Shown: positions 32,025 to 44,014 of the stretch, one piece after another
Layout of the letters: each line of letters begins with the position of its first letter
How positions within the stretch are numbered: position 1 is the first letter of the stretch
Assembly (NCBI RefSeq): GCF_016093545.1
Contig: NZ_JADKYX010000012.1
Location: forward strand, 142,989 to 206,988
Origin: Massilia rhizosphaerae
Lineage (GTDB): Bacteria; Pseudomonadota; Gammaproteobacteria; Burkholderiales; Burkholderiaceae_D
Direction: 5' to 3'
DNA: 64,000 nt
Notes under the pieces: model-generated
Told to the model about the DNA's origin: nothing
Database searches by the model: none
Seen by the model: the letters and a program-made list of their open reading frames with translations, nothing else
Program-made: the position numbers and the translations under genes

Positions 32025-33959
32025 ATGTTATTTCCGACAGAATTCGACGTGATCGTCGTCGGCGGCGGCCATGCCGGCACCGAAGCGGCGCTCGCGTCTG
32101 CGCGCATGGGCCAAAAAACCCTGTTGCTCACTCACAATATCGAAACCCTGGGCGCGATGTCCTGCAACCCGTCCATCGGCGGCATCGGCAAGGGCCACCT
32201 CGTCAAGGAGGTCGATGCCATGGGCGGCGCAATGGCGATCGCCACCGACGAAGCCGGCATCCAGTTCCGCATCCTGAACTCCTCCAAGGGCCCTGCCGTG
32301 CGCGCCACCCGTGCCCAGGCCGACCGCATGCTGTACAAGCAGGCGATCCGTTCGCGCCTGGAAAATCAGCCGAACCTGTGGTTGTTCCAGCAGGCCGTCG
32401 ATGACTTGATGGTCGAAGGCGACCGCGTCGTCGGGGCCGTCACGCAGATCGGCTTGCGCTTCCGGTCGCGCGCCGTCGTGCTGACGGCCGGCACTTTCCT
32501 CGACGGTAAGATCCACGTCGGCCTGCAAAACTACTCGGCCGGTCGCGCGGGCGATCCGCCGGCCGTGTCGCTATCGTCGCGCCTGAAGGAATTGAAACTG
32601 CCGCAGGGCCGTTTGAAGACGGGGACGCCGCCGCGCATCGACGGCCGCAGCATCGATTTTTCCGTCATGACGGAACAGCCGGGCGACCTGGATCCGGTGC
32701 CGGTGTTCTCGTACATGGGGAACGCGGCCATGCACCCGAAGCAGCTGCCGTGCTGGGTGACGCATACGAATGCGCAGACGCACGACATCATCCGTAACGG
32801 CCTCGACCGCAGCCCGATGTACACGGGCGTGATCGAGGGCGTCGGCCCGCGCTACTGCCCGTCGATCGAAGACAAGATCCATCGTTTTGCGTCGAAGGAA
32901 TCGCACCAGATCTTCCTGGAGCCGGAAGGCCTGACGACGAACGAGTTTTATCCGAACGGTATCTCGACGAGCCTGCCGTTCGACGTGCAATTGGCGCTGG
33001 TGCGCTCGATGCGCGGCCTGGAGAACGCGTTCATCCTCCGTCCCGGCTACGCGATCGAATACGATTATTTCGACCCGCGCGGCCTGAAGGCGTCGCTGGA
33101 GACGAAGGCGATCGGCGGTCTGTTTTTCGCGGGCCAGATCAACGGGACGACCGGTTACGAAGAAGCCGCGGCGCAGGGCATGCTGGCGGGTATCAATGCG
33201 GCATTGCAGACGCAGGGCCGCGACGCATGGACGCCGTCCCGTTCCGAAGCCTACCTCGGCGTGCTCGTCGACGACCTGACGACGCAGGGCGTCGCGGAAC
33301 CGTATCGCATGTTCACGAGCCGTGCGGAATACCGTCTGTCGTTGCGTGAAGACAATGCCGACATGCGCCTGACGGAGATCGGCCGCAAGCTGGGTGTCGT
33401 CGGCGATGCGCAGTGGGAAGCGTTCGAGCGCAAGCGGGAAGCCGTCGCGGTCGAACTGGAACGCCTGCGCTCGACGTGGGTCAACCCGCGCATCCTGGCG
33501 GCCGCCGAATCCGAGCGGGTGATCGGCCAGGCCATCGAGCGCGAATACAATCTCGCCGACTTGCTGCGCCGGCCGGGCGTCGAGTACGACAAGCTGGTGA
33601 CCTTGCAGGGCGTCGACGGCCAGGCGCTGGGCGGCCCGGGCGTGACCGACTCGGCCGTAAAGGAGCAAGTCGAGATCCAGCTGAAATATTCGGGCTATAT
33701 CAATCGCCAGGCGCGCGAGGTCGAGCGTCACGACTACTACGAAAACCTCAAGCTGCCGGACAACCTGAACTACCTGGAAATCCAGGCCCTGTCGATCGAA
33801 GTGCGCCAGAAGCTCGACAAGCAGCGTCCGGAAACGCTGGGCCAGGCATCGCGTATTTCCGGCGTGACGCCGGCGGCAATTTCTCTGCTGCTCGTGCACC
33901 TGAAGAAGCGCGGCGCGAAAGGTTTTACGAATGTGCCGAACGAGGAATCGGCCGCATGA
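32025..33959 (+). CDS. mnmG: tRNA uridine-5-carboxymethylaminomethyl modification enzyme MnmG
   Basis: MnmG (GidA), with MnmE, modifies the wobble uridine of several tRNAs using FAD and methylene-THF-derived carbon. The 644-residue length is standard. ATG 32025 gives MLFPTEFDVIVVGGGHAGTE, the FAD dinucleotide-binding fold. Family motifs: AMSCNPSIGGIGKGHLVKEV, LKTGTPPRIDGRSIDFSVM, and GLFFAGQINGTTGYEEAAAQ. The C-terminal helical MnmE/tRNA-binding region ends past 600. It overlaps rsmG by 4 bp (ATGA) in the classical gidA-gidB pair. Confidence 0.98.
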   Translation: MLFPTEFDVIVVGGGHAGTEAALASARMGQKTLLLTHNIETLGAMSCNPSIGGIGKGHLVKEVDAMGGAMAIATDEAGIQFRILNSSKGPAVRATRAQADRMLYKQAIRSRLENQPNLWLFQQAVDDLMVEGDRVVGAVTQIGLRFRSRAVVLTAGTFLDGKIHVGLQNYSAGRAGDPPAVSLSSRLKELKLPQGRLKTGTPPRIDGRSIDFSVMTEQPGDLDPVPVFSYMGNAAMHPKQLPCWVTHTNAQTHDIIRNGLDRSPMYTGVIEGVGPRYCPSIEDKIHRFASKESHQIFLEPEGLTTNEFYPNGISTSLPFDVQLALVRSMRGLENAFILRPGYAIEYDYFDPRGLKASLETKAIGGLFFAGQINGTTGYEEAAAQGMLAGINAALQTQGRDAWTPSRSEAYLGVLVDDLTTQGVAEPYRMFTSRAEYRLSLREDNADMRLTEIGRKLGVVGDAQWEAFERKREAVAVELERLRSTWVNPRILAAAESERVIGQAIEREYNLADLLRRPGVEYDKLVTLQGVDGQALGGPGVTDSAVKEQVEIQLKYSGYINRQAREVERHDYYENLKLPDNLNYLEIQALSIEVRQKLDKQRPETLGQASRISGVTPAAISLLLVHLKKRGAKGFTNVPNEESAA

Positions 33960-34603
33960 AGAATTTCGACCGTACCGCCTTGTCCGCCGTACTGGGCGAG
34001 GGCATCGCCGCGATGCACCTCGACGTGACGCCGGCCCAGCAGGACAAGCTGATGGATTACCTGGCCATGATGTTCAAGTGGAACGCCGTGTACAACCTGA
34101 CGTCGTTGCGCGATCCGATGCAGATGGTCACGCACCATTTGCTGGATTCTTTGGCCGCCGTGCCGGCGTTCGCGGGCGCGCGCAATGTGCTGGACGTGGG
34201 TTCGGGCGGGGGATTGCCGGGGATCGTGCTGGCGATCGTGCGTCCGGACATGAACGTGTCGATGATCGACACCGTGCACAAAAAGACGGCCTTTTTGACG
34301 CAGGTGAAGGCGCAACTCAGCCTGACGAACGTGACGGTGTACACGGCGCGGGTGGAGCAGCTGCAGGTGAGCGACAAATTCGACGTCATCACGTCACGTG
34401 CTTTTGCCGACCTCTCGGATTTCGTCAACTGGTCCAGTCATTTGCTGGCAGACGGCGGCCGCTATATCGCCCTGAAAGGGGTGGCCCCGAAAGACGAGCA
34501 GGAACGGCTGCCGGCCGAGTGGAAGGTGGCCGGGGTGGAATCGCTGCACGTGCCAAAGCTGGATGCCGAACGTCACCTGGTATTCATCGAACGTTCCACG
34601 TGA
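33956..34603 (+). CDS. rsmG: 16S rRNA (guanine(527)-N(7))-methyltransferase
   Basis: RsmG (GidB) methylates G527 of 16S rRNA; loss gives low-level streptomycin resistance in other bacteria. It is 215 residues, starting in the ATGA overlap with mnmG. The SAM fold is NVLDVGSGGGLPGIVLAIVR (about 77-96), and YNLTSLRDPMQMVTHHLLDS and SRAFADLSDFVNWS are family motifs. The last codons and stop lie inside a parS-like sequence (34592-34607), so this DNA codes protein and probably binds ParB. Confidence 0.97.
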   Translation: MKNFDRTALSAVLGEGIAAMHLDVTPAQQDKLMDYLAMMFKWNAVYNLTSLRDPMQMVTHHLLDSLAAVPAFAGARNVLDVGSGGGLPGIVLAIVRPDMNVSMIDTVHKKTAFLTQVKAQLSLTNVTVYTARVEQLQVSDKFDVITSRAFADLSDFVNWSSHLLADGGRYIALKGVAPKDEQERLPAEWKVAGVESLHVPKLDAERHLVFIERST

Positions 34604-34607
34604 AACA
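34592..34607. other. parS-like site 3, inside the rsmG 3' end
   Basis: CGTTCCACGTGAAACA, two mismatches from the parS consensus, overlapping the last three codons and the stop of rsmG, 137 bp before parA. A degenerate site, probably lower affinity. Confidence 0.65.
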
Positions 34608-34743
34608 ATCGAAGCAATCGCGCCGCATGCGCCGGCGCATGGGGATAAAAAGATAAACCGTATAACCAGTTTATATCGTTGTTACCATATAAACCGTATA
34701 AATCGTTTTAATGGTATTAACGGTATGACTGAACAAGGCATAC

Positions 34744-35514
34744 ATGGCGAAAATTTTTTGCGTAGCAAACCAGAAGGGCGGGGTCGGCAAGACCACCACC
34801 AGCGTGAATCTGTCCGCCGGTCTCGCCAAGTTGGACCAGCGCGTGCTGCTGGTCGACCTCGACCCGCAGGGCAATGCCACCATGGGTGCGGGGATCAACA
34901 AGGCGGGGCTCACCTCGTCGATCTATGAGGTCCTGCTGGGCGAAGCCGACGTGGCGGCGGCGCGCCTGCGCAGCGAAGCGGGGCGCTTCGACGTGCTGCC
35001 GGCCAACCGCGAACTGGCCGGCGCCGAAGTCGAGATGGTCGCGCTGGAAAACCGCGAGCGCCGCCTCAAGGAGGCGCTGGCCAAGGTCGACGCCGATTAC
35101 GACTTCATCCTGATCGACTGCCCGCCGGCGCTGTCGATGCTGACCTTGAACGGCCTCGTGTCCGCGCACGGCGTGATCATCCCGATGCAGTGCGAGTACT
35201 ACGCGCTGGAAGGCTTGTCCGACCTCGTGAACACGATCAAGAAGGTGCACGCGAATCTGAACCATGATTTGCGCATCATCGGCCTGCTGCGCGTGATGTT
35301 CGATCCGCGCATGACGTTGTCGCAACAGGTCTCGGCCCAGCTCGAGCAGCATTTCGGCGACAAGGTGTTCAAGACGATCATCCCGCGCAATGTGCGCCTG
35401 GCGGAAGCACCGTCGTACGGCATCCCGGGCGTCACGTTCGATCCGTCCTCGAAAGGCGCACAGGCTTATATCGCCTTCGGCGCGGAGATGGTCGAACGCA
35501 TCAAGACTATGTAA
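34744..35514 (+). CDS. parA: Chromosome partitioning ATPase ParA (Soj)
   Basis: ParA binds DNA non-specifically as an ATP dimer and drives segregation of ParB-parS complexes. The 256-residue length is that of short chromosomal ParAs with no N-terminal HTH. The deviant Walker A is QKGGVGKTTTSVNLSAGLA (from about residue 9), then LLVDLDPQGNATMGAG and DFILIDCPPALSMLTLNGL. It is followed 17 bp later by parB. The gap before it (34604-34743) is AT-rich with repeated ATAAACCGTATAA-like words. Confidence 0.97.
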   Translation: MAKIFCVANQKGGVGKTTTSVNLSAGLAKLDQRVLLVDLDPQGNATMGAGINKAGLTSSIYEVLLGEADVAAARLRSEAGRFDVLPANRELAGAEVEMVALENRERRLKEALAKVDADYDFILIDCPPALSMLTLNGLVSAHGVIIPMQCEYYALEGLSDLVNTIKKVHANLNHDLRIIGLLRVMFDPRMTLSQQVSAQLEQHFGDKVFKTIIPRNVRLAEAPSYGIPGVTFDPSSKGAQAYIAFGAEMVERIKTM

Positions 35515-35531
35515 CCAGAAATAGACAAGTT

Positions 35532-36416
35532 ATGGCAACCAAAAAACTCAAAGGTCTCGGCCGCGGTCTCGACGCGCTGCTCGGCGGGGACGCCTCGGCG
35601 CCGCCGGCCGCGCCCAGCGGCGCGCCGTCCCTGCTGCCGGTCGCGCAGATCCAGGCCGGCAAATACCAGCCGCGCACGCGCATGGACGACGGCTCGCTGT
35701 CCGAGCTGGCCGCATCCATCAAGTCGCAAGGCATCATGCAGCCCGTGCTCGTCCGTCCGATCGACGGATCCGCCTCCGGCGCCCGCTACGAGATCATCGC
35801 CGGCGAACGGCGCTTCCGCGCGGCGCAACTCGCCGGCCTGGACGAGATTCCCGTCCTCGTGCGCGAAGTGGACGACCAGAACGCCGCGGCGATGGCGCTC
35901 ATCGAGAACATCCAGCGCGAAGACTTGAATCCGCTGGAAGAAGCGCAGGGCATCGCGCGCCTGATCTCGGAATTCAGTTTTACGCACGAGCAGGCCGCGC
36001 AGGCCGTCGGCCGCTCGCGCAGCGCCGTGTCGAACCTGCTGCGCCTCGTGAACCTGGCGCAACCGGTGCAGACGATGCTGATGGCCGGCGACATCGACAT
36101 GGGGCACGCGCGCGCGCTCCTGGCCGTCGACGCCGCCAGCCAGATCGGCCTGGCGAACCAGGTGATCGCCAAGCGCCTGTCCGTGCGCGAGACCGAAAAA
36201 ATGGTGGCGCGCGCGCTGGAAGAGCAGAACGCACCGCCGGTCGCGCCCCGTCAGAAGGAAAAGTCGGGCGACATCGTGCGTCTCGAGGAAGAACTGTCCG
36301 ACCGCCTCGCCACGCCCGTGATGTTCAAGATGGGACCGAAAGGCAAGGGGCAGTTGATCATCGACTTCGCCGACCTCGACGTCCTCGACACCGTCCTCGC
36401 GCGCCTGCGCGCTTAG
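35532..36416 (+). CDS. parB: Chromosome partitioning protein ParB (Spo0J), CTPase
   Basis: ParB loads on parS and slides as a CTP-dependent clamp. It is 294 residues. A basic N-terminus with the ParA-activating KLKGLGRGLDALLGG is followed by CTP-binding/Box II GERRFRAAQLAG and LIENIQREDLNPLEEAQG, then the HTH (FTHEQAAQAVGRSRSAVSNL) and a C-terminal dimerisation domain (GKGQLIIDFADLDVLDTVL). It should bind the three parS-like sites upstream. Confidence 0.97.
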   Translation: MATKKLKGLGRGLDALLGGDASAPPAAPSGAPSLLPVAQIQAGKYQPRTRMDDGSLSELAASIKSQGIMQPVLVRPIDGSASGARYEIIAGERRFRAAQLAGLDEIPVLVREVDDQNAAAMALIENIQREDLNPLEEAQGIARLISEFSFTHEQAAQAVGRSRSAVSNLLRLVNLAQPVQTMLMAGDIDMGHARALLAVDAASQIGLANQVIAKRLSVRETEKMVARALEEQNAPPVAPRQKEKSGDIVRLEEELSDRLATPVMFKMGPKGKGQLIIDFADLDVLDTVLARLRA

Positions 36417-36688
36417 GCCACACCCGCCGCGCACAGGCCCCCGGTGCACGGCCTGTTGTAATTAAGACACAGGAGCGACGCTCTTCGGTGCAGCGTCGCA
36501 CCATCGCGGGCACGCCTGCGCATCAATTAAGTGCGCCGCGCGTTCCGGTGTAATGCTCGTTACGACGGCGAATATAGAGGCATCCAATCTTGCGGGACGC
36601 GCCGCCCGATGCCGGCAATTCATCATTTCCAGGTCCTATCTCCATGTTTTTGCTATCAAATCATACAACTTTACGCAGGCAGAATCGT

Positions 36689-36718
36689 TTGACTCAGTCT
36701 GGCGCAAGCACTTATAAT
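36689..36718 (+). promoter_or_regulatory. Sigma-70 promoter of the ATP synthase operon
   Basis: TTGACT (36689-36694) and TATAAT (36713-36718), spacer 18 bp, about 60 bp before atpI. A near-consensus -10 fits a highly expressed operon. The rest of the 367-bp gap after parB (36417-36783) holds several GC-rich dyads, such as GCGACGCTCTTCGGTGCAGCGTCGC near 36475, but no gene. Confidence 0.75.
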
Positions 36719-36783
36719 CTCCGGGATTTCTGTAATTACCACGCCGTAACTAAGCTCCCGACGGCTTGCGCGAAAATAAGAAC

Positions 36784-37128
36784 ATGCTGCGCATAGTCTC
36801 CCTGCAATTAATAGCAACAACAGTCGCTGGTTTGATCGCCGGACTGCTGTGGGGCGGGGCTGCGATGTTTTCCGCGGTTCTGGGTGGATTGTGTTGTGTC
36901 GTCCCCAACGGCCTGTTCGCGCTGCGCCTGTTCGCAAGCGCGCGCCGACCGGGCGCCGCAAACCCGATGTCGTTTTTCATCGGCGAATTTATAAAGATTG
37001 CGTCGACACTCGCTTTCCTAGGGGCGATTGTCTGGTTGTACCACGACCTGAACTGGCCGGCGCTCCTCGGCGGCTTCATCGTGGCGCTCAAAAGTTACAT
37101 CATCTTATTGTTTAGGCACCGTAAATGA
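36784..37128 (+). CDS. atpI: ATP synthase subunit I
   Basis: A 114-residue membrane protein with four hydrophobic segments, first gene of the atp operon. AtpI is not part of the enzyme; it probably helps assemble the c-ring or supplies Mg. ATG 36784 (MLRIVSLQLIATTVAGLIAG) is preferred over an upstream TTG. Recognition rests on position, size and pattern since AtpI sequences are poorly conserved. The stop overlaps atpB (ATGA). Confidence 0.88.
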   Translation: MLRIVSLQLIATTVAGLIAGLLWGGAAMFSAVLGGLCCVVPNGLFALRLFASARRPGAANPMSFFIGEFIKIASTLAFLGAIVWLYHDLNWPALLGGFIVALKSYIILLFRHRK

Positions 37129-38009
37129 CTACTGAAAACGTGGCGGGAGCAGCACAACCAGCGGGTGAGCACGTCATCACCACTGGTGAATACATCACAC
37201 ACCACCTGCATCACAACGCATCGCACATCCAGCACGGACCGATCGACTTTTCTGTCATCCACTATGACACAATTTTGTGGTCGGTGTTGCTTGCTGCTAT
37301 TGCCTCGATCGTCCTGATCGCCGCCGCGCGCCGCGTCACCAGCGGCGTGCCGGGCCGTTTCCAGGGCATGGTCGAAATGGTCGTCGAGATGGTCGAAGAC
37401 CAATCCAAAGCCATCGTCCATGGCGACCGCACCTTCATCGCGCCGCTGGCCCTGGCCGTGTTCATCTGGGTCATCCTGATGAACTCGATGGACTTCCTGC
37501 CGGTCGACCTGTTCGCCACCATTTTCCGCGCGCTGGGCATCCATAATGCCGAAGGCCATGAGCCGTTCTTCCGCGTGGTCCCGACCGCCGACCTGAACGG
37601 TACGCTGGGCATGTCGCTGGTCGTGCTGTTCTTCATGCTGTACTACAACATCAAGATCAAGGGCGTGGGCGGTTTCGTGCACGAGCTGTTCAATGCGCCG
37701 TTCGGTTCCCATCCGGCCCTGTGGCCAGCCAACTTCGGCCTGAACCTCATCGAATTCGCTGCAAAAACTGTCTCGCTCGCAATGCGACTGTTCGGCAACA
37801 TGTTTGCTGGCGAACTGATCTTCCTGCTGATCGCGCTGCTGGGCGCCCAGTGGGTTGGCTTCACGACCCAGAGTGTCCTGCTGTCGGGCCTGCACATTTT
37901 TGCCGGATCGATCTGGGCAGTGTTCCACATCCTGATCGTGCTGTTGCAAGCTTTCATTTTCATGATGCTGACGCTGGTGTACCTCGGCCAGGCGCATGAG
38001 GGTCACTAA
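37125..38009 (+). CDS. atpB: ATP synthase F0 subunit a
   Basis: Subunit a forms the proton half-channels against the c-ring in the inner membrane. It is 294 residues. The family signature with the essential Arg is AKTVSLAMRLFGNMFAGELI (about residues 210-230); the C-terminus is LLQAFIFMMLTLVYLGQAHE. The His-rich N-terminus (TGEYITHHLHHNASHIQHG) is seen in beta- and gammaproteobacteria. Confidence 0.97.
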   Translation: MTTENVAGAAQPAGEHVITTGEYITHHLHHNASHIQHGPIDFSVIHYDTILWSVLLAAIASIVLIAAARRVTSGVPGRFQGMVEMVVEMVEDQSKAIVHGDRTFIAPLALAVFIWVILMNSMDFLPVDLFATIFRALGIHNAEGHEPFFRVVPTADLNGTLGMSLVVLFFMLYYNIKIKGVGGFVHELFNAPFGSHPALWPANFGLNLIEFAAKTVSLAMRLFGNMFAGELIFLLIALLGAQWVGFTTQSVLLSGLHIFAGSIWAVFHILIVLLQAFIFMMLTLVYLGQAHEGH

Positions 38010-38078
38010 GCGGCATCTCGTTTTTGCAGTATCCAGTAATTTTATTTTTTACTTTTTTGATTATCTAAGGAGTTTTTG

Positions 38079-38324
38079 ATGACTAACGTCGCGTTCATTG
38101 CACTGGCTTGCGGTCTGATCATTGGTTTGGGTGCTATCGGTGCATGTATCGGTATCGGCATCATGGGCGGTAAGTTCATCGAAGCTTCGGCTCGCCAGCC
38201 TGAACTGATGAACACCCTGCAGACCAAGATGTTCCTGCTGGCCGGCCTGATCGACGCCGCATTCCTGATCGGTGTCGGTATCGCGATGATGTTCGCATTC
38301 GCTGCCCCGAATTTCGGCGGGTAA
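38079..38324 (+). CDS. atpE: ATP synthase F0 subunit c
   Basis: An 81-residue hairpin of two transmembrane helices that makes the rotor ring. ATG 38079 follows TAAGGAG at good spacing; the TTG just before is not used. The polar loop is ARQPE (38-42) and the proton-binding carboxylate is Asp59 in LLAGLIDAAFLIG. Helix 1 is Gly-rich (GLGAIGACIGIGIMGG). Confidence 0.97.
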   Translation: MTNVAFIALACGLIIGLGAIGACIGIGIMGGKFIEASARQPELMNTLQTKMFLLAGLIDAAFLIGVGIAMMFAFAAPNFGG

Positions 38325-38404
38325 TTCCCCGGACTCTTGAATAGCCGGGCCAGCGACGCACACCGCGTCGGCCCGGCGTACTTCATTCTGAGAAGGAAAA
38401 AGCT

Positions 38405-38875
38405 GTGAACTTAAACGCCACAATGTTTGTGCAGTCCATTGTGTTCCTCATCCTGGCGTGGGTCGTCGCGAAATTCGTGTGGCCGCCGGTGATGGGTGCG
38501 CTGGATGCACGTGCAACCAAGATCGCTGAAGGTCTGGCCGCAGCCGACCAGGGCAAGCAGGCCATGGCCGCTGCCGAGAAGCGCGTGCAGGTCGAACTGG
38601 CCAGCGCCCGCGACGAAGGTGCCAAGCGCATCGCCGACGCCGAAAAGCGCGCCCAGATGGTCGCCGACGAGATCAAGGCCAATGCCCAGGCCGAAGCCGA
38701 GCGCATCGTCGCCCAGGCCCGTGCCGAAGCCGAGCAACAGGTAAGCAAGGCGCGCGAAGAACTGCGTGCCCAGGTGGCCACGCTGGCCGTCGCGGGTGCC
38801 GAGCAGATCCTCAAGCGCGAAGTGAACGCAGCGGCCCACGCCGACCTGCTGAACCAACTGGCGACTGAGCTGTAA
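38405..38875 (+). CDS. atpF: ATP synthase F0 subunit b
   Basis: A 156-residue stator subunit. GTG start at 38405 with RBS AGAAGGA. One N-terminal membrane helix (MFVQSIVFLILAWVVAKFVW) is followed by a long charged coiled coil rich in Ala, Glu and Lys that reaches F1. Length and layout are standard. Confidence 0.96.
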   Translation: MNLNATMFVQSIVFLILAWVVAKFVWPPVMGALDARATKIAEGLAAADQGKQAMAAAEKRVQVELASARDEGAKRIADAEKRAQMVADEIKANAQAEAERIVAQARAEAEQQVSKAREELRAQVATLAVAGAEQILKREVNAAAHADLLNQLATEL

Positions 38876-38877
38876 TC

Positions 38878-39411
38878 ATGGCTGAGCTCGCAACCGTTGC
38901 CCGCCCTTACGCCGAAGCGCTGTTCCGTGTCGCCCAAAACGGCGACATGAACGCCTGGTCGGCCGTCGTGTCGGAATTGGGCCAGATTGGTTCCAATGCC
39001 GACGTGCAAGCGTTCGCCAATAACCCGAACGTTACGCAAGCCCAGCTGGCCGACACGATTGCGTCCCTGGTCAAGTCGCCGCTGAACGCTGAAGCGAAGA
39101 ACTTTATCTCGATGCTGGCCGAAAACGGCCGCGTCGCCCTGCTGACCCATATCGCTGCCCAGTTCCACGAACTGAAGAATGCGCACGAAGGCGCCGCCGA
39201 CGCGCACATCTTCAGCGCGTTCGACCTCGCTCCGGCGCAGGTGGGGCAGCTGGCCGCATCGCTGGAAAAGAAATTTGGCCGCAAGCTGAACCCAACGGTG
39301 ACAGTGGATCCTTCGCTGATCGGTGGTGTGCGCGTGGTCGTTGGCGACGAAGTGCTCGACACCTCGGTGCGTGCGAAGCTGCAACAGATGCATGTTGCGC
39401 TCACCGCCTGA
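38878..39411 (+). CDS. atpH: ATP synthase F1 subunit delta
   Basis: A 177-residue subunit joining the b stalk to alpha. It starts LATVARPYAEALFRVAQNGD, the typical N-terminal helix, and ends with the beta-sheet part GKLNPTVTVDPSLIGGVRV-like (RKLNPTVTVDPSLIGGVRVV) and GDEVLDTSVRAKLQQM. It begins three bases after the atpF stop. Confidence 0.96.
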   Translation: MAELATVARPYAEALFRVAQNGDMNAWSAVVSELGQIGSNADVQAFANNPNVTQAQLADTIASLVKSPLNAEAKNFISMLAENGRVALLTHIAAQFHELKNAHEGAADAHIFSAFDLAPAQVGQLAASLEKKFGRKLNPTVTVDPSLIGGVRVVVGDEVLDTSVRAKLQQMHVALTA

Positions 39412-39483
39412 GGCATTCGCACGATACGCCGGCGCCCGACGCCCTTGCCCTACGCATCAAGAAACTATTAGGAGTTAGCACTC

Positions 39484-41019
<1,536 letters not shown>

Positions 41020-41072
41020 TCGATTCGGGATGGACACGCCGCCAGCGGCGCGCCCGTCCCGCCGACCAGGGT

Positions 41073-41102
41073 GAGGGCCGCTGGAAGCTTGCTGCGGCCC
41101 TC
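41073..41102 (+). other. Intergenic hairpin between atpA and atpG
   Basis: Stem GAGGGCCGC (41073-41081) / GCGGCCCTC (41094-41102), loop of 12, just before the atpG ribosome site (AAAGGAG). There is no T-tract, so it is not a terminator. It may protect or adjust the messenger; differential expression of atp subunits is known in other bacteria. Function inferred. Confidence 0.4.
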
Positions 41103-41123
41103 AAACCAAAGGAGTAAGGACTC

Positions 41124-42005
41124 ATGGCAGTAGGCAAAGAGATACGTGGCAAGATCAAAAGCGTAGAGAATACGAAGAAGATCACCAAGGCGATGGAAAT
41201 GGTCGCCGCGTCCAAGATGCGCAAGGCGCAGGAACGGATGCGTGCCGCCCGTCCCTACAGTGAGAAGATTCGCAACATCACCGCCAATCTGGCTTCCACC
41301 AATCCGGAGTACACGCACCCGTTCATGGCCAAGGCCAAGGACGTCAAGCGCAATGCGGTCGGCTTCATCGTCGTCACGACCGACAAGGGTCTGTGCGGCG
41401 GCATGAACACCAACGTGCTGCGTCAGGTGGTGCAGAAGACGCGCGAATTGGAACAAGCCGGCAACAGGATCGAAGCGGTCGCCATCGGCAACAAGGGCCT
41501 CGGTTTCCTCAATCGTATCGGCGTGAACGTGATGTCGAGCCTGACCCAGATCGGCGACACGCCGCACCTGGAAAAGCTGATCGGCCCGATCAAGGTGATG
41601 CTGGACGCTTTCCAGGACGGCACGCTGGACGCCGTCTACCTGTGCTACACCCGGTTCATCAACACGATGAAGCAGGAGCCCGTCGTCGAGCAGCTGTTGC
41701 CGCTGCCGGCCAAGGCCCTCGAAGCGGACAAGGCCGGTTATGGATGGGATTACATCTATGAACCGGACGCGGCTTCCGTCATCGACGAACTGCTGGTGCG
41801 CTACGTCGAGGCGCTGGTCTACCAGGCGGTCGCCGAGAACCTGTCGTCCGAGCAATCGGCACGCATGGTGGCGATGAAGGCGGCAAGCGACAACGCGGGC
41901 AGCGTCATCGGTGAACTGAAGCTGGTCTATAACAAGACCCGCCAGGCTGCGATTACCAAAGAACTTTCCGAGATCGTCTCCGGCGCGGCGGCTATCAGCG
42001 CTTGA
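41124..42005 (+). CDS. atpG: ATP synthase F1 subunit gamma
   Basis: The 293-residue central stalk. N-terminal helix GKEIRGKIKSVENTKKITKA, then MEMVAASKMRKAQERM; the middle holds TTDKGLCGGMNTNVLR; the C-terminal helix ends MKAASDNAGSVIGELKLVYN-KTRQAAITKELSEIVSGA. RBS AAAGGAG. Length standard. Confidence 0.98.
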   Translation: MAVGKEIRGKIKSVENTKKITKAMEMVAASKMRKAQERMRAARPYSEKIRNITANLASTNPEYTHPFMAKAKDVKRNAVGFIVVTTDKGLCGGMNTNVLRQVVQKTRELEQAGNRIEAVAIGNKGLGFLNRIGVNVMSSLTQIGDTPHLEKLIGPIKVMLDAFQDGTLDAVYLCYTRFINTMKQEPVVEQLLPLPAKALEADKAGYGWDYIYEPDAASVIDELLVRYVEALVYQAVAENLSSEQSARMVAMKAASDNAGSVIGELKLVYNKTRQAAITKELSEIVSGAAAISA

Positions 42006-42100
42006 CGAACACTCATTGATCGCGGGACAGGGCGAGCGCGTGCGCCGGTTGCTGTCCCCACAGGTCTTAACGAATTAAAACTATATCTGAAGGAACGAAA

Positions 42101-43504
<1,404 letters not shown>

Positions 43505-43530
43505 TCGCTTAGCCTCTTCAAAGGACACAC

Positions 43531-43956
43531 ATGGCAAATACCATTCACGTTGACGTCGTCTCGGCCGAAGAGCAGATCTTTTCGGGCGAAGCCGAGTTCG
43601 TCGCGTTGCCGGGTGAAGCAGGTGAGCTGGGTATCTACCCGATGCACACCCCCTTGATCACGCGCATCCGCCCGGGTGCCGTGCGCATCAAAGTGCCGGG
43701 CCGTAGCGACGAAGAGTTCGTGTTCGTCGCCGGCGGCATCCTGGAAGTCCAGCCGAAAGGCGTGACGGTCCTCGCCGACACCGCGATCCGCGGTGCCGAC
43801 CTGGACGAAGCGAAAGCCCAGGAAGCCAAGCGCCGTGCCGAAGAGCAGATGCAGAACAAGGAATCGCAGATCGACTACGCCAAGGCGCAAGCCGAACTGG
43901 CGGCGGCGATCGCCCAGCTGGCGGCCATCGCCAAGCTGCGTCAAAAAGGACGCTGA
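43531..43956 (+). CDS. atpC: ATP synthase F1 subunit epsilon
   Basis: A 141-residue subunit with an N-terminal beta sandwich (IHVDVVSAEEQIFSGEAEFV, PGEAGELGIYPMHTPLITRI) and a C-terminal helical hairpin that can inhibit hydrolysis. Last gene of the operon, followed at once by a terminator. Confidence 0.97.
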   Translation: MANTIHVDVVSAEEQIFSGEAEFVALPGEAGELGIYPMHTPLITRIRPGAVRIKVPGRSDEEFVFVAGGILEVQPKGVTVLADTAIRGADLDEAKAQEAKRRAEEQMQNKESQIDYAKAQAELAAAIAQLAAIAKLRQKGR

Positions 43957-43980
43957 TCGCGGCCGTTCGCGCGCTCAAAG

Positions 43981-44006
43981 AAAAGCAGCCTCCGGGCTGC
44001 TTTTTT
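43981..44006 (+). terminator. Rho-independent terminator of the atp operon
   Basis: Perfect 10-bp stem AAAAGCAGCC / GGCTGCTTTT with a 4-base loop and six Ts, 24 bases after the atpC stop. Confidence 0.95.
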
Positions 44007-44014
44007 ATTTCCAA

